Positions 34,291 to 42,365 of a DNA stretch of 64,000 nt are shown here, one piece after another. Source of the stretch: Methylobacterium sp. WSM2598. GTDB lineage: Bacteria > Pseudomonadota > Alphaproteobacteria > Rhizobiales > Beijerinckiaceae. The notes beneath the pieces were generated by a model. The model was not told where the DNA came from. It did no database searches and was given only the letters and a program-made list of their open reading frames with translations. Each line of letters starts with the position of its first letter. The first letter of the stretch is position 1. Both the position numbers and the translations under genes were made by a program. The stretch spans positions 7,101,345 through 7,165,344 of the forward strand of contig NZ_KB900609.1 of NCBI RefSeq assembly GCF_000379105.1. Direction: 5' to 3'.

Positions 34291-34953
34291 TCAGAACGTG
34301 AAGCCGGGTTCCGCCGCGAAGGCGCGCAGGGCCGGGACGGCGGCGTCGAAGAGCGGGCGGGCGCCGAAGGCGTTGCCGGCGCGGACCCAGAGGGTGGCCT
34401 TGCCGGTGCGGCCCTCGCCCTGGACGCAGGCGAGGCGCCCGCCATCGGCGAGTTGCTCCAGCAGCGCCTGCGGGCGGCGCTCGACCCGGCCCTCGACCAG
34501 GATCACGTCGTAGGGGGCGCCCTTCGGCGCGCCCGCCTCGAGGGGGCCGGTCTCGACGGGGATCGGCTTGCCGGCTGCGGCGAGGCGCTCGCGCGCCGCC
34601 GCCGCGAGGCCGGGCAGTGATTCGAGGGCGACCACGGAGGCGCCGAGCCGGTCGAGGAGCGCCGCCCCGTAGCCGAGGCCCGCGGCCACGTCGAGGGCGC
34701 GCTCCCCGGGCCGGACGGCGAGCGCCTGGATCAGCCGGGCGAGCACCATCGGCGAGGGCATCGCGCGGGTCTCGCCCTCCTCGCTGCCGAGCACGATCGG
34801 CTGGTCGATATAGGCGAAGGCCTCCCGTCCCTCCGGCACGAAGCGCTCGCGCGGGACGGCGTCGAACGCGTCGAGCAGCGCGATGTCGGTCACGTCGAAG
34901 GTCCGCAGCTGACAATCGACCATGAGGCGGCGCGCCTGCGCGAAATCGAGCAT
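34291..34953 (-). CDS. pcm: Protein-L-isoaspartate O-methyltransferase
   Basis: This 220-aa SAM-dependent methyltransferase would repair isoaspartyl damage in proteins. It contains MLDFAQARRLMVDCQLRTFD, the PCMT region VPRERFVPE, and the motif GSEEGETRAMPSPMVLARLI. The SAM-binding loop is ALDVAAGLGYGAALLDRLG, followed by VVALESLP. Alphaproteobacterial members often lack some canonical PCMT residues, so the true substrate may differ. ATG 34953 starts the conserved part. It is 291 bp upstream of tolC in the same direction. Confidence 0.88.
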   Translation of the reverse strand: MLDFAQARRLMVDCQLRTFDVTDIALLDAFDAVPRERFVPEGREAFAYIDQPIVLGSEEGETRAMPSPMVLARLIQALAVRPGERALDVAAGLGYGAALLDRLGASVVALESLPGLAAAARERLAAAGKPIPVETGPLEAGAPKGAPYDVILVEGRVERRPQALLEQLADGGRLACVQGEGRTGKATLWVRAGNAFGARPLFDAAVPALRAFAAEPGFTF

Positions 34954-35263
34954 GGGAGTCTCTGGGGACGGGTGCGGCCAAGCTTCGGGCGACGGCCGAG
35001 CCGTCGGGCGAGGGGGGTTGTGGTGGATCGCCTGCCAAAAGGCAAGGTTCGCGCGCGGGCGGGGGCCGGCTGCGGGACGACGGCCGTGCGGGTGGTCCGG
35101 TCCGGTCTCGCGGCGCGGCGTGAACGGGCCTCGCGCGCCCTGCCCCGGCCCCGACGCCGGAGCCGCCAGGACGTCACGCTGATGACCCTGGCCTTGAGGC
35201 GCGGACCATGCCGCCCCCGGGGCTGCCCGGATCCGGCTCGCGTCGTCGTGTCGATCGTCGTTC
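34954..35263. other. Spacer between pcm and tRNA-Cys
   Basis: About 310 bases of GC-rich DNA with no gene or structured RNA that I can support. The pcm promoter should lie in the left part. Confidence 0.4.
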
Positions 35264-35337
35264 TGGAGGCCTCGCCCGGAATCGAACCGGGGTGCAAGGA
35301 TTTGCAGTCCTCTGCGTAACCACTCCGCCACGAGGCC
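35264..35337 (-). tRNA. tRNA-Cys (GCA)
   Basis: The reverse complement starts GGCCTCG and ends CGAGGCC-T-CCA, a perfect 7-bp acceptor stem with U73, the identity base of tRNA-Cys. The anticodon loop CTGCAAA holds GCA, and GGTTCGATTCC forms the T arm. CCA is encoded. It is transcribed away from the tRNA-Asn gene. Confidence 0.95.
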
Positions 35338-35512
35338 GTCCGGCGGCGGGGACGAGGCCCGGCCGCGTGCCGGGCGGGCGGCCGCCCGGCGAAGGCTGTT
35401 TATCAGAGCCCGGCCCGGCTCCGCAACCGGGGGCAAGCCGGCGAATTTCCGCCTCCTCCGCGGAATCGCGCTTGCGTCCGCCGCCGGGCATGCGCTAAGC
35501 GGGCCTCGTCGT

Positions 35513-35589
35513 TCCCCGATAGCTCAGCTGGTAGAGCAGGCGACTGTTAATCGCCTTGTCGCAGGTTCGAGTCCTGCTCGGGGAGCCAT
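35513..35589 (+). tRNA. tRNA-Asn (GTT)
   Basis: It has the acceptor stem TCCCCGA...TCGGGGA, D arm AGCTCAGCTGGTAGAGC, anticodon loop CTGTTAA (anticodon GTT), T arm CAGGTTCGAGTCCTG, discriminator G and encoded CCA. It is divergent from tRNA-Cys 175 bp to the left. Confidence 0.96.
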
Positions 35590-35791
35590 TCCCGCCCGTT
35601 CCGTGCCGGTTTTCGCGCCGCCTTGCTCATCCGGTGGCCCGCGCGCTGCGCGCGAGCGGCCGGAGGTTCCGCCGCCAGGGCGCGAAAATTCCCCGGAACT
35701 CCTCTCCGTGACCGCGGTTCTTCCTGCAACTTGCTGCGACGCTTCGGGCTGATCAGTCCGGGCCGGCAGCTCCAACAGACAGGAGACCACC

Positions 35792-35968
35792 ATGATCGGA
35801 TGGGCCATTACGTTCCTGGTCATCGCCCTGGTCGCGGCGCTGCTCGGCTTCGGCGGCATTGCCGGCACCGCGATGGAAGCGGCCAAGATCGTGTTCTTCG
35901 TCGCGATCGTCCTGTTCGCCGTCTCGGCCATCTTCGGCCTCGTGCGGGGCCGCTCGCCGAGGGTCTGA
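35792..35968 (+). CDS. DUF1328 small membrane protein
   Basis: This is a 58-aa protein with two hydrophobic helices: MIGWAITFLVIALVAALLGF and then AAKIVFFVAIVLFAVSAIFG, ending in a basic tail (LVRGRSPRV). The pattern GFGGIAGTAMEAAKI is the DUF1328/YtjA signature. Expression is often stress-linked in relatives, but the function is unknown. AGGAGACCACC before the ATG is an excellent ribosome binding site. A Rho-independent terminator follows 26 bp after the stop, so it is a single-gene unit. Confidence 0.9.
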   Translation: MIGWAITFLVIALVAALLGFGGIAGTAMEAAKIVFFVAIVLFAVSAIFGLVRGRSPRV

Positions 35969-35994
35969 CCGCGACCGCAGGTGAGATCGGAAAA

Positions 35995-36017
35995 GGGCGG
36001 CCGAGGCCGCCCTTTTT
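35995..36017 (+). terminator. Rho-independent terminator of the DUF1328 gene
   Basis: GGGCGGCC (35995-36002), short loop, GGCCGCCC (36005-36012) is followed by TTTTT (36013-36017) and preceded by AAAA. This is the clearest intrinsic terminator in the window. Confidence 0.9.
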
Positions 36018-36042
36018 CGTGCCGGCGGCGCGCGAGCGCGCC

Positions 36043-36309
36043 CTACCGGCGCGCCGCGGCGCGCCCGAAGGGCAGGATGGCGGCCGGCTGGGGCCGCGGC
36101 GTCCGCGGCCGCGCCCGCGGCGCGAGCTGGTGCAGGCTGGCAGCGCGGGGGGATTGCGGGGCCGCGCCGTCCTGCGGGGTCTCGCTGACCCGCCGCTCCT
36201 CCGCGGCCCGCAGGTCCGCACACCACACCGCCGCGGCGAGATAGCCCCCCGACAGGACCTCGATCGCACTCGGACGCAACGGGTGCACGAATCGGGCGGT
36301 GGGGTGCAT
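36043..36309 (-). CDS. Hypothetical small protein, 88 aa
   Basis: From ATG 36309 the frame reads MHPTARFVHPLRPSAIEVLS, then GGYLAAAVWCADLRAAEERR, followed by a Pro/Arg-rich tail. The first 45 residues look like a folded protein; the tail may be disordered. GAGG lies 4-5 bases upstream of the ATG. No family is recognised. The support is a good ribosome site and a non-GC-biased N-terminus only. Confidence 0.4.
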   Translation of the reverse strand: MHPTARFVHPLRPSAIEVLSGGYLAAAVWCADLRAAEERRVSETPQDGAAPQSPRAASLHQLAPRARPRTPRPQPAAILPFGRAAARR

Positions 36310-36596
36310 CGCGACCTCGCCGGGGCTGACGGAGAGTGGTGCGCGCCGCTGCGCGGGTCGGGCGGGCCAGGCAGCCCTCGGAGTTGCGCTGCCTGGCCCG
36401 TCGGCCGCGCCCGGCCGTGCAAGGGAGAGTGGACACGGCGGTTGCAGCGCGCAAGGCCAAGCAGGGTTCGTGCCAGATGCGGCGTGAACCTCCCGCGGCG
36501 CGCGTCCGGTCATGGATCCCCCCCGGGAGCGCGGCCGTGGCGCGCGGCCGCGCGTCAGGTGTAGTGCGGGTCGCGCCGTTCCGCCAGCGACCCGCC
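36310..36596. other. GC-rich spacer, no gene seen
   Basis: No gene or RNA is supported here. It lies between the small hypothetical gene (leftward) and the tandem array upstream of the sulfurtransferase gene. Confidence 0.35.
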
Positions 36597-36688
36597 GATC
36601 CGCGCCGGATCGGGCCGATCCGCGCCGGATCGGGCCGATCCGCGCCGGATCGGGCCGGTCCGCGACGGATCGGGCCGGTCCGCGCGGG
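36597..36688. repeat. 20-bp tandem array of palindromic units upstream of sseA
   Basis: Three identical units GATCCGCGCCGGATCGGGCC start at 36597, 36617 and 36637. A variant GGTCCGCGACGGATCGGGCC follows at 36657 and a partial unit at 36677. Each full unit contains the inverted repeat GATCCG/CGGATC. The array ends about 85 bp before the sulfurtransferase start codon and could overlap its promoter. Confidence 0.95.
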
Positions 36689-36774
36689 CTCGCGGCGGTC
36701 GACCCGCCCGCGGTTGAGCCCTACAACATGACCACAACAGGGCCGCGACGGCGCGCTCGCGAGGTGGTGATCAG

Positions 36775-37617
36775 ATGGCGACAGGACCCTTCGTCTCGAC
36801 GGATTGGCTGGCCCAGCGGCTCGACGCGCCCGACATCGTGGTGGTCGACGGCTCCTGGTACCTCCCGGCGATGAACCGCGACGCCGAGGCCGAGTACCGC
36901 GCCGGCCACATCCCGGGCGCCGTGCGCGTCGACATCGACGCGCTCAGCGACGAGACGAGCCCCCTGCCCCACATGCTGCCGCCCCCGGAGGTCTTCGCCT
37001 CGCGGATGCGGGCGCTCGGCATCGGCGACGGCATGACCATCGTGGTCTATGACGGGATGGGCCTGTTCTCGGCGCCGCGGGTGCGCTGGATGTTCAAGGT
37101 CTTCGGCGCCCGCGACGTCTCGGTGCTGGCGGGCGGCTTCCCGGCCTGGGTGGCGGGGGGCCACCCGGTCGAGGAGGGGGCGGGAGCGCCCCGCGACCGG
37201 CGCCACTTCACGGCCCGCCTCGACCACTCGGCGGTGGCGGATGTGAGCGACGTGCAGCGGGCGCTCGCCGGCTCGGCCCAGGTCGTGGATGCCCGCTCCG
37301 CCGCGCGCTTCGCGGGCGAGGAGCCGGAGCCCCGCCCCGGCGTGCGGCCCGGCCACATGCCGGGCGCCCTCAACGTCCACTACGCCGCCCTCCAGGAGCG
37401 GGGCATGCTCAAAGATCCGGCAGCCCTGGCGCAGGTCTTCCGCGACGCCGGAATCGACCTCGACCGCCCGGTCGTGACCACCTGCGGCTCGGGCGTGACC
37501 GCCGCCGTGGTGTCGCTCGCCCTCGAGAGCCTCGGCAAGCCCCCGCGCGCCCTCTACGACGGGTCCTGGACCGAGTGGGGCTCGCGGGAGGACCTGCCGG
37601 TCGCGACCGGGCGCTGA
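36775..37617 (+). CDS. sseA: 3-mercaptopyruvate sulfurtransferase (two rhodanese domains)
   Basis: This 280-aa cytoplasmic enzyme moves sulfur from 3-mercaptopyruvate to cyanide or thiol acceptors. Two rhodanese domains are visible. The first, inactive one starts STDWLAQRLDAPDIVVVDGS and includes YRAGHIPGAVRVDID; the second holds the catalytic loop TTCGSGVTAA. The CGSGVTA loop points to mercaptopyruvate rather than thiosulfate as substrate. GAGGTGG precedes the ATG by about 7 bases. Confidence 0.93.
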   Translation: MATGPFVSTDWLAQRLDAPDIVVVDGSWYLPAMNRDAEAEYRAGHIPGAVRVDIDALSDETSPLPHMLPPPEVFASRMRALGIGDGMTIVVYDGMGLFSAPRVRWMFKVFGARDVSVLAGGFPAWVAGGHPVEEGAGAPRDRRHFTARLDHSAVADVSDVQRALAGSAQVVDARSAARFAGEEPEPRPGVRPGHMPGALNVHYAALQERGMLKDPAALAQVFRDAGIDLDRPVVTTCGSGVTAAVVSLALESLGKPPRALYDGSWTEWGSREDLPVATGR

Positions 37618-37683
37618 GCCTTCCCGCCGCAGGGAGCCCCCGGCTCGGCGGCGAACCGATGCGCCGTCGCGATCCCGCCCCGC

Positions 37684-37789
37684 ATCCGCGTGATCCCTTC
37701 GGGATGGCGGATCGGGGCGTCGCTCACGCGCCGCGCGGGCGCGTGATCCGGGATCCGGGATCCGCTTGGATCAACCGGATCCCGGATCA
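37684..37789. repeat. Composite palindromic element, copy 4, supplying the aapP stop codon
   Basis: It contains the inner hairpin TGATCCCTTCGGGATGGCGG, the linker GGGCGTCGCTCACGCGCCGC and GCGGGCG, and the right module TGATCCGGGATCCGGGATCC, then GCTTGGATCAACCGGATCCC and GGATCA. The last three bases, TCA at 37787-37789, are the complement of the TGA stop codon of aapP. The right hairpin carries an extra GGGATCC unit compared with copy 1. Confidence 0.8.
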
Positions 37790-38608
37790 GTGCAGGATCT
37801 GGCTCAGGAACAGCTTCGTGCGCTCGTGCTGGGGCGCGCGGAAGAAGGCGTCGGGGGTGTTCACCTCGACGATCTGGCCCTCGTCCATGAAGATCACCCG
37901 GTCGGCGACCTGCCGGGCGAAGCCCATCTCGTGGGTCACGCACAGCATGGTCATGCCCTCGTCGGCGAGGCCTACCATGGTATCGAGCACCTCCTTCACC
38001 ATCTCGGGGTCGAGGGCGGAGGTCGGCTCGTCGAACAGCATGATCTTCGGGCTCATGCAGAGCGAGCGGGCGATCGCCACCCGCTGCTGCTGCCCGCCCG
38101 AGAGCTGGCCGGGATACTTGTGGGCCTGGTTGGGGATCTTGACCCGGGTGAGGTAGCGCATGGCGACCGCCTCGGCCTCGGCCTTCGCCATCTTCTTCAC
38201 CCAGATCGGGGCGAGCGTGCAATTCTCCAGCACCGTCAGGTGCGGGAACAGGTTGAAGTGCTGGAAGACCATGCCGACCTCGCGCCGGATCTCGTCGATC
38301 CGCTTGAGGTCGTTGGTGAGCTCGACCCCGTCCACCACGATGCGGCCGGATTGATGCTCCTCCAGGCGGTTGATGCAGCGGATCATGGTCGACTTGCCGG
38401 AGCCGGACGGGCCGCAGACGACGATGCGCTCGCCCCGGCGCACGGTGAGGTCGATGTCGCGCAGGACGTGGAAGGCGCCGTACCACTTGTTCACGCGCTC
38501 CAGCGTCACCGCCACCGGGGCCGAGGCGAGGCGGGTCGCGGAGGTGTTGGCGGGCGCGAGGTCCGGATCGATCTCCGGGAGGACGGGAGCGGAGGGCGAT
38601 GCGGTCAT
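37787..38608 (-). CDS. aapP: General L-amino acid ABC transporter ATP-binding protein
   Basis: This 273-aa ATPase energises uptake of polar amino acids. It has Walker A GPSGSGKST, the Q-loop MVFQHFNLFPHLTVLENCTL, the signature LSGGQQQRVAIARSL, Walker B MLFDEPTSALDPEMV, and the H-loop CVTHEMGFARQVADRV. It is the last gene of the aapJQMP set, 21 bp after aapM. Its stop codon is formed by the end of a palindromic element, which probably also ends transcription. Confidence 0.95.
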   Translation of the reverse strand: MTASPSAPVLPEIDPDLAPANTSATRLASAPVAVTLERVNKWYGAFHVLRDIDLTVRRGERIVVCGPSGSGKSTMIRCINRLEEHQSGRIVVDGVELTNDLKRIDEIRREVGMVFQHFNLFPHLTVLENCTLAPIWVKKMAKAEAEAVAMRYLTRVKIPNQAHKYPGQLSGGQQQRVAIARSLCMSPKIMLFDEPTSALDPEMVKEVLDTMVGLADEGMTMLCVTHEMGFARQVADRVIFMDEGQIVEVNTPDAFFRAPQHERTKLFLSQILH

Positions 38609-38629
38609 GGGGTCACCGTTCTCTGGGGA

Positions 38630-39787
38630 TCACCGTGTCTGGCCGGCGGCGAGCCGGCGCTCCACGAACAGCGCGTAGCGCGACATGCCGAAGCAGAAGA
38701 CGAAGTAGAACAGGGCCGCGAAGGCGTAGCCGGTCGTGACCACGGTCGGGGCGGCCCAGTTCGGATCGATGCGGGCGGATTCGATCGTGCGGATGAAGTC
38801 GAAGATGCCGACGATCGAGACCAGCGTCGTGTCCTTGAACAGGGCGATGAAGCTGTTGACGATGCCCGGGATGACGATGCGCAGGGCCTGGGGCAGGATC
38901 ACGAGGCGCATGCCCTGCCAGTAGCTGAGGCCGAGCGAGTTCGCCCCCTCGGTCTGGCCCTTGGGGATGGCCTGCAGCCCGCCGCGCACCACCTCGGCCA
39001 TGTAGGCGGCCGAGAACAGGGCGACGCCGATCAGCGGGCGCAGCAGCCGGTCCACCGTGATGTCGCCGGGCAGGAAGAGCGGCAGCATCACGTTGGCCAT
39101 GAACAGCACGGTGATCAGCGGCACGCCGCGCCAGAACTCGATGAAGATCACGCAGGCGAGCCGCACGATCGGCAGCCGCGAGCGCCGCCCGAGGGCGAGC
39201 AGGATGCCGAGCGGCAGCGAGGCGACGATGCCCACGAGCGAGACCACGATCGTCACCAGCATGCCGCCCCACAGCGAGGTCGGCACCGTCTCGATCCCGA
39301 CCAGGGGGAAGCCCGAGAGCAGCGCGTAGGCGGCGAGCGGGAAGACGACGAAGAAGTAGGCGGCGCCGAGGTCGCGCCGCGGCGCGTCGAGCCAGAGCAG
39401 CCAACCCACGCCCAGCGCCGCCATGGCGAAGAAGACGTTCACTCGCCAGCGCGCCTCGATCGGGTAGGAGCCGTAGACGAAGTAGTTGATCTTCTGCGCC
39501 ACGAAGGCCCAGCAGGCCCCGACCGGGCGGCCCAGCACCTCGGGCCGGCAGGCATCCCGGTTCTCGCCGGTGAAGACCGCGTCGAGGACGAGGAAGCGCA
39601 GCAGCGGGGGCACGACCAGCACGACGATGACGAGGGCGAGCAGCGTCAGCGCCGTGTTGACGGGGCTCGAGAACAGGTTCGCCCGCGCCCACGCGAGGGG
39701 CCCGCTGACCAGGGCCGGGGCCGGGGCGGGCGGGATCGGCTCCCGGCGGATATAGCTCAGCGGAAGGGTCTGGGGTCCGGCGGTCAT
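38630..39787 (-). CDS. aapM: General L-amino acid ABC transporter permease
   Basis: The 385-aa protein has an N-terminal extension with hydrophobic helices, then the HisM/GlnP-type permease domain starting near LWGGMLVTIVVSLVGIVASL. The EAA loop EGANSLGLSYWQGMRLVILP and QALRIVIPGIVNSFIALFKD contact the ATPase. It pairs with AapQ. Seven bases separate it from aapQ, so the genes are co-transcribed. Confidence 0.94.
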   Translation of the reverse strand: MTAGPQTLPLSYIRREPIPPAPAPALVSGPLAWARANLFSSPVNTALTLLALVIVVLVVPPLLRFLVLDAVFTGENRDACRPEVLGRPVGACWAFVAQKINYFVYGSYPIEARWRVNVFFAMAALGVGWLLWLDAPRRDLGAAYFFVVFPLAAYALLSGFPLVGIETVPTSLWGGMLVTIVVSLVGIVASLPLGILLALGRRSRLPIVRLACVIFIEFWRGVPLITVLFMANVMLPLFLPGDITVDRLLRPLIGVALFSAAYMAEVVRGGLQAIPKGQTEGANSLGLSYWQGMRLVILPQALRIVIPGIVNSFIALFKDTTLVSIVGIFDFIRTIESARIDPNWAAPTVVTTGYAFAALFYFVFCFGMSRYALFVERRLAAGQTR

Positions 39788-39794
39788 GCTGGCC

Positions 39795-40997
39795 TCACCG
39801 CTCGATCAGCGCGACGCGCCGGTTGTAGAGGTTCATGCCCGTGGCGGTGACGAGGCTGATCGTCAGGTAGACCGCCATGGTGATCGCCACCACCTCGACC
39901 GCCTGGCCGGTCTGGTTGAGGACCGTGCCCATGAAGACCTGGACGAGGTCCGGGTAGCCGATGGCGACGGCGAGCGACGAATTCTTGGTCAGGTTGAGGT
40001 ACTGGCTGGTCAGCGGCGGCACGATGACCCGCATCGCCTGCGGGATCACGACGAGACGCAGGGTCGGGCCGGGGCGCAGGCCGAGCGCCCGCGCGGCCTC
40101 GGTCTGGCCCTTCGCCACCGCCTGGATGCCCGAGCGCACCACCTCGGCGATGAAGGCCGCCGTGTAGATGCTGAGCCCCAGGACGAGGGCGACGAATTCG
40201 GGGAAGAGCTGCAGCCCGCCGCGCAGGTTGAAGGTGCCCTTGACGGGCAGTTCGACGGTCACGGGGCTCAGGCCGGCGAGCGCCAGCCCCGCCCAGGCGA
40301 GGAGCGGCAGGCCGAGCACCAGGGCGAGGCCGACGAGGCCGACCGGCGCCTGCCGGCCTGTGCGGGCCTGCTCCCGCCGCGCCCTGAACCGGTAGGCGAG
40401 CGCCGCCGCGACCCCGATCCCGAAGGCGGCCGGGATCGCCCAGGCATCCGCCGCCAGGATCGGCTTGGGCACGTAGAGCCCGCGCTGGTTGAGGAAGACC
40501 GAGCCCGGGAAGGCGAGCGAGTCCCGCGCCCCCGGCAGGGCCGCCAGCACCGCCACGTACCAGAACAGGAGCTGGAGCAGGAGCGGGATGTTGCGCACGA
40601 CCTCGACGTAGACCGTGGCGAGCTTGGCGAGCATCCAGTTCGGCGAGAGCCGGGCGACGCCGATCAGGAAGCCCAGCACCGTGGCAACCGCGATGCCGAT
40701 GACGGCGACCAGCAGCGTGTTGAGCAGCCCGACCACGAAGGCGGCGCCGTAGGTCGAGGTCGCCGCCGCGAAGGGGACCAGCGCCTGGCTGACGTCGAAG
40801 CCCGCGGTGTTGCCGAGGAAGCCGAAGCCCGAGGCGATGCGGGCGTTGCGCAGGTTCTCGGCCGCGTTGCTGATCGCCATCCAGGCGACGAGGCCGATCC
40901 CCAGCAGGAGCAGGATCTGGTAGGCCGCGCCGCGGACCTTCGGGTCGTTCAGCGGCGAGACGCGCGGCGGGCCGGAGGCCGGGGAGGTGTTCGGCAA
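39795..40997 (-). CDS. aapQ: General L-amino acid ABC transporter permease
   Basis: This 400-aa permease is the partner of AapM. The first helix is IIL-like (ILLLLGIGLVAWMAISNAAE) and the central part includes GLLNTLLVAVIGIAVATVLG. A hydrophilic RARREQARTGR insertion separates the halves, and the EAA loop is TEAARALGLRPGPTLRLVVI with PQAMRVIVPPLTSQYLNLTK. It begins with TTG (40997); no in-frame ATG or GTG lies nearby, and AAGG is 9-10 bases upstream. The gap to aapJ (106 bp) contains a 13-bp tandem array. Confidence 0.92.
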   Translation of the reverse strand: MPNTSPASGPPRVSPLNDPKVRGAAYQILLLLGIGLVAWMAISNAAENLRNARIASGFGFLGNTAGFDVSQALVPFAAATSTYGAAFVVGLLNTLLVAVIGIAVATVLGFLIGVARLSPNWMLAKLATVYVEVVRNIPLLLQLLFWYVAVLAALPGARDSLAFPGSVFLNQRGLYVPKPILAADAWAIPAAFGIGVAAALAYRFRARREQARTGRQAPVGLVGLALVLGLPLLAWAGLALAGLSPVTVELPVKGTFNLRGGLQLFPEFVALVLGLSIYTAAFIAEVVRSGIQAVAKGQTEAARALGLRPGPTLRLVVIPQAMRVIVPPLTSQYLNLTKNSSLAVAIGYPDLVQVFMGTVLNQTGQAVEVVAITMAVYLTISLVTATGMNLYNRRVALIER

Positions 40998-41009
40998 GGG
41001 AGCTGACCT

Positions 41010-41058
41010 TCTGGCGGGCAGGTCTGGCGGGCAGGTCTGGCGGGCAGGTCTGGCGTGC
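41010..41058. repeat. 13-bp tandem array between aapJ and aapQ
   Basis: TCTGGCGGGCAGG is repeated at 41010-41022, 41023-41035 and 41036-41048, followed by a partial variant TCTGGCGTGC. It lies in the transcribed spacer of the operon, 13 bases before the TTG start of aapQ, and may affect the ratio of binding protein to permease. Confidence 0.95.
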
Positions 41059-41103
41059 GGGCGTCGGCGGGGCGGGCTCCCCGAGGGAGTCCGCGCCGTC
41101 CGG

Positions 41104-42126
41104 TCAGCGGATCGGCGGGCCGTATTGCAGGCCGCCCTTCGACCACAGGGCGTTCACCCCGCGCTGGATCTTCAGCGGCGAGCCCTGGCCGACGTTGCGC
41201 TCGAACACCTCGCCGTAATTGCCGACGAGCTTGATGATCCGGTAGGCCCAGTCGTTGCTGAGGCCGATGCCCTCGCCGAACTTGCCCTCGGTGCCGAGGA
41301 TGCGCTTGACGTCCGGGTTGTCCGTCGCCTTGACCATCTGGTCGACGTTGGCCTGGGTGATGCCGGCCTCCTCGGCGTTCAGCATCGCGTAGTGGGTCCA
41401 GCGGACGATGTCGGCCCATTGCGAATCGCCGTGGCGCACCGCCGGCCCGAGCGGCTCCTTGGAGATCACCTCCGGCAGCACAATGTTGTCGTCCGGGTTC
41501 GCGGCCCGCAGGCGCTCGGCGTAGAGGCCGGACGCGTCGGTGGTGAAGGCGTCGCAGCGCCCGGAATCGTAGGCCTTGAAGGTTTCGTCCGAGGTCGCGA
41601 AGGCCACCACCTCGTATTTGAGCTTGTTGGCGCGGAAATAGTCGGCGAGGTTGAGCTCGGTCGTGGTGCCCTGCTGGGTGCAGATCGAGGCGCCGTCGAG
41701 CTGCTTGGCCGAGGTGACGCCGAGCTTCTTCTTCACCATGAAGCCCTGGCCGTCGTAGAAGTTGACGGCCGGGAAATCGAGCCCGAGGGCGGTGTCGCGG
41801 GACATGGTCCAGGTGGTGTTGCGCGACAGCACGTCCACCTCGCCCGACTGGAGCGCCGTGAAGCGGTCCTTGGCGGAGAGCGGGATGAAGCGGACCTTGG
41901 TGGTGTCGTTGAAGACCGCCGCCGCGAGGGCGCGGCAGAAATCAACGTCGAGGCCGGTCCAGCGCCCCTGCGCGTCCGGCACGCCGAAACCCGCCAGGCC
42001 CGGATTCGAGCCGCAGGCGATGAACCCTTTCTGCTTGATGCTGGCGAGCGTGGCCTGGGCCTGCGCGGCCCCGGCGGTCAGGCAGACGCTCGCCGTCAGG
42101 GCGAGCGCCGCAATGATCCTCTTCAT
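41104..42126 (-). CDS. aapJ: General L-amino acid ABC transporter periplasmic binding protein
   Basis: The 340-aa protein has a signal peptide (MKRIIAALALTASVCLTAGA, cleaved after AQA). The mature solute-binding domain of family 3 carries GFGVPDAQGRWTGLDVDFCR, VRFIPLSAKDRFTALQSGEV, DVLSRNTTWTMSRDTALGLD, and the long C-terminal part of the Aap/Bzt group (GNYGEVFERNVGQGSPLKIQ). I chose ATG 42126 since the signal peptide begins there. It is the first gene of the operon and diverges from metC, with 239 bp between. Confidence 0.95.
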   Translation of the reverse strand: MKRIIAALALTASVCLTAGAAQAQATLASIKQKGFIACGSNPGLAGFGVPDAQGRWTGLDVDFCRALAAAVFNDTTKVRFIPLSAKDRFTALQSGEVDVLSRNTTWTMSRDTALGLDFPAVNFYDGQGFMVKKKLGVTSAKQLDGASICTQQGTTTELNLADYFRANKLKYEVVAFATSDETFKAYDSGRCDAFTTDASGLYAERLRAANPDDNIVLPEVISKEPLGPAVRHGDSQWADIVRWTHYAMLNAEEAGITQANVDQMVKATDNPDVKRILGTEGKFGEGIGLSNDWAYRIIKLVGNYGEVFERNVGQGSPLKIQRGVNALWSKGGLQYGPPIR

Positions 42127-42365
42127 CCGATCCCCGTCTGTCTCGTGAGCGCGGCCGGTTGCGCCGGGAGGCGGCCGGTCCTGCGCCGTGCCTGCCCAAG
42201 CAAGGATCCTGCCCAAACCGAGATCCTGCCTCGGCAACCGGCATTCGAGGCGAAGCTCGCTGTCCGGTCAAGAGGTTGCACAACCGCTCGGCGGTGGCGC
42301 GGGCCGGCTTGACGCGGGCCGGCGCGCCGGTTTGGGTCGCGGTCTCCTGCCGACCCCGAGGTCCG

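Noticed and set aside
35513..35589. tRNA-Asn 3' end as island attachment site
   Set aside because: No duplicate of the tRNA 3' end was found near the integrase remnants, which lie about 30 kb away.
36597..36688. CRISPR array
   Set aside because: Units of 20 bp follow each other with no spacers; the same holds for the arrays at 23,072, 41,010 and 54,090. No cas genes are present.
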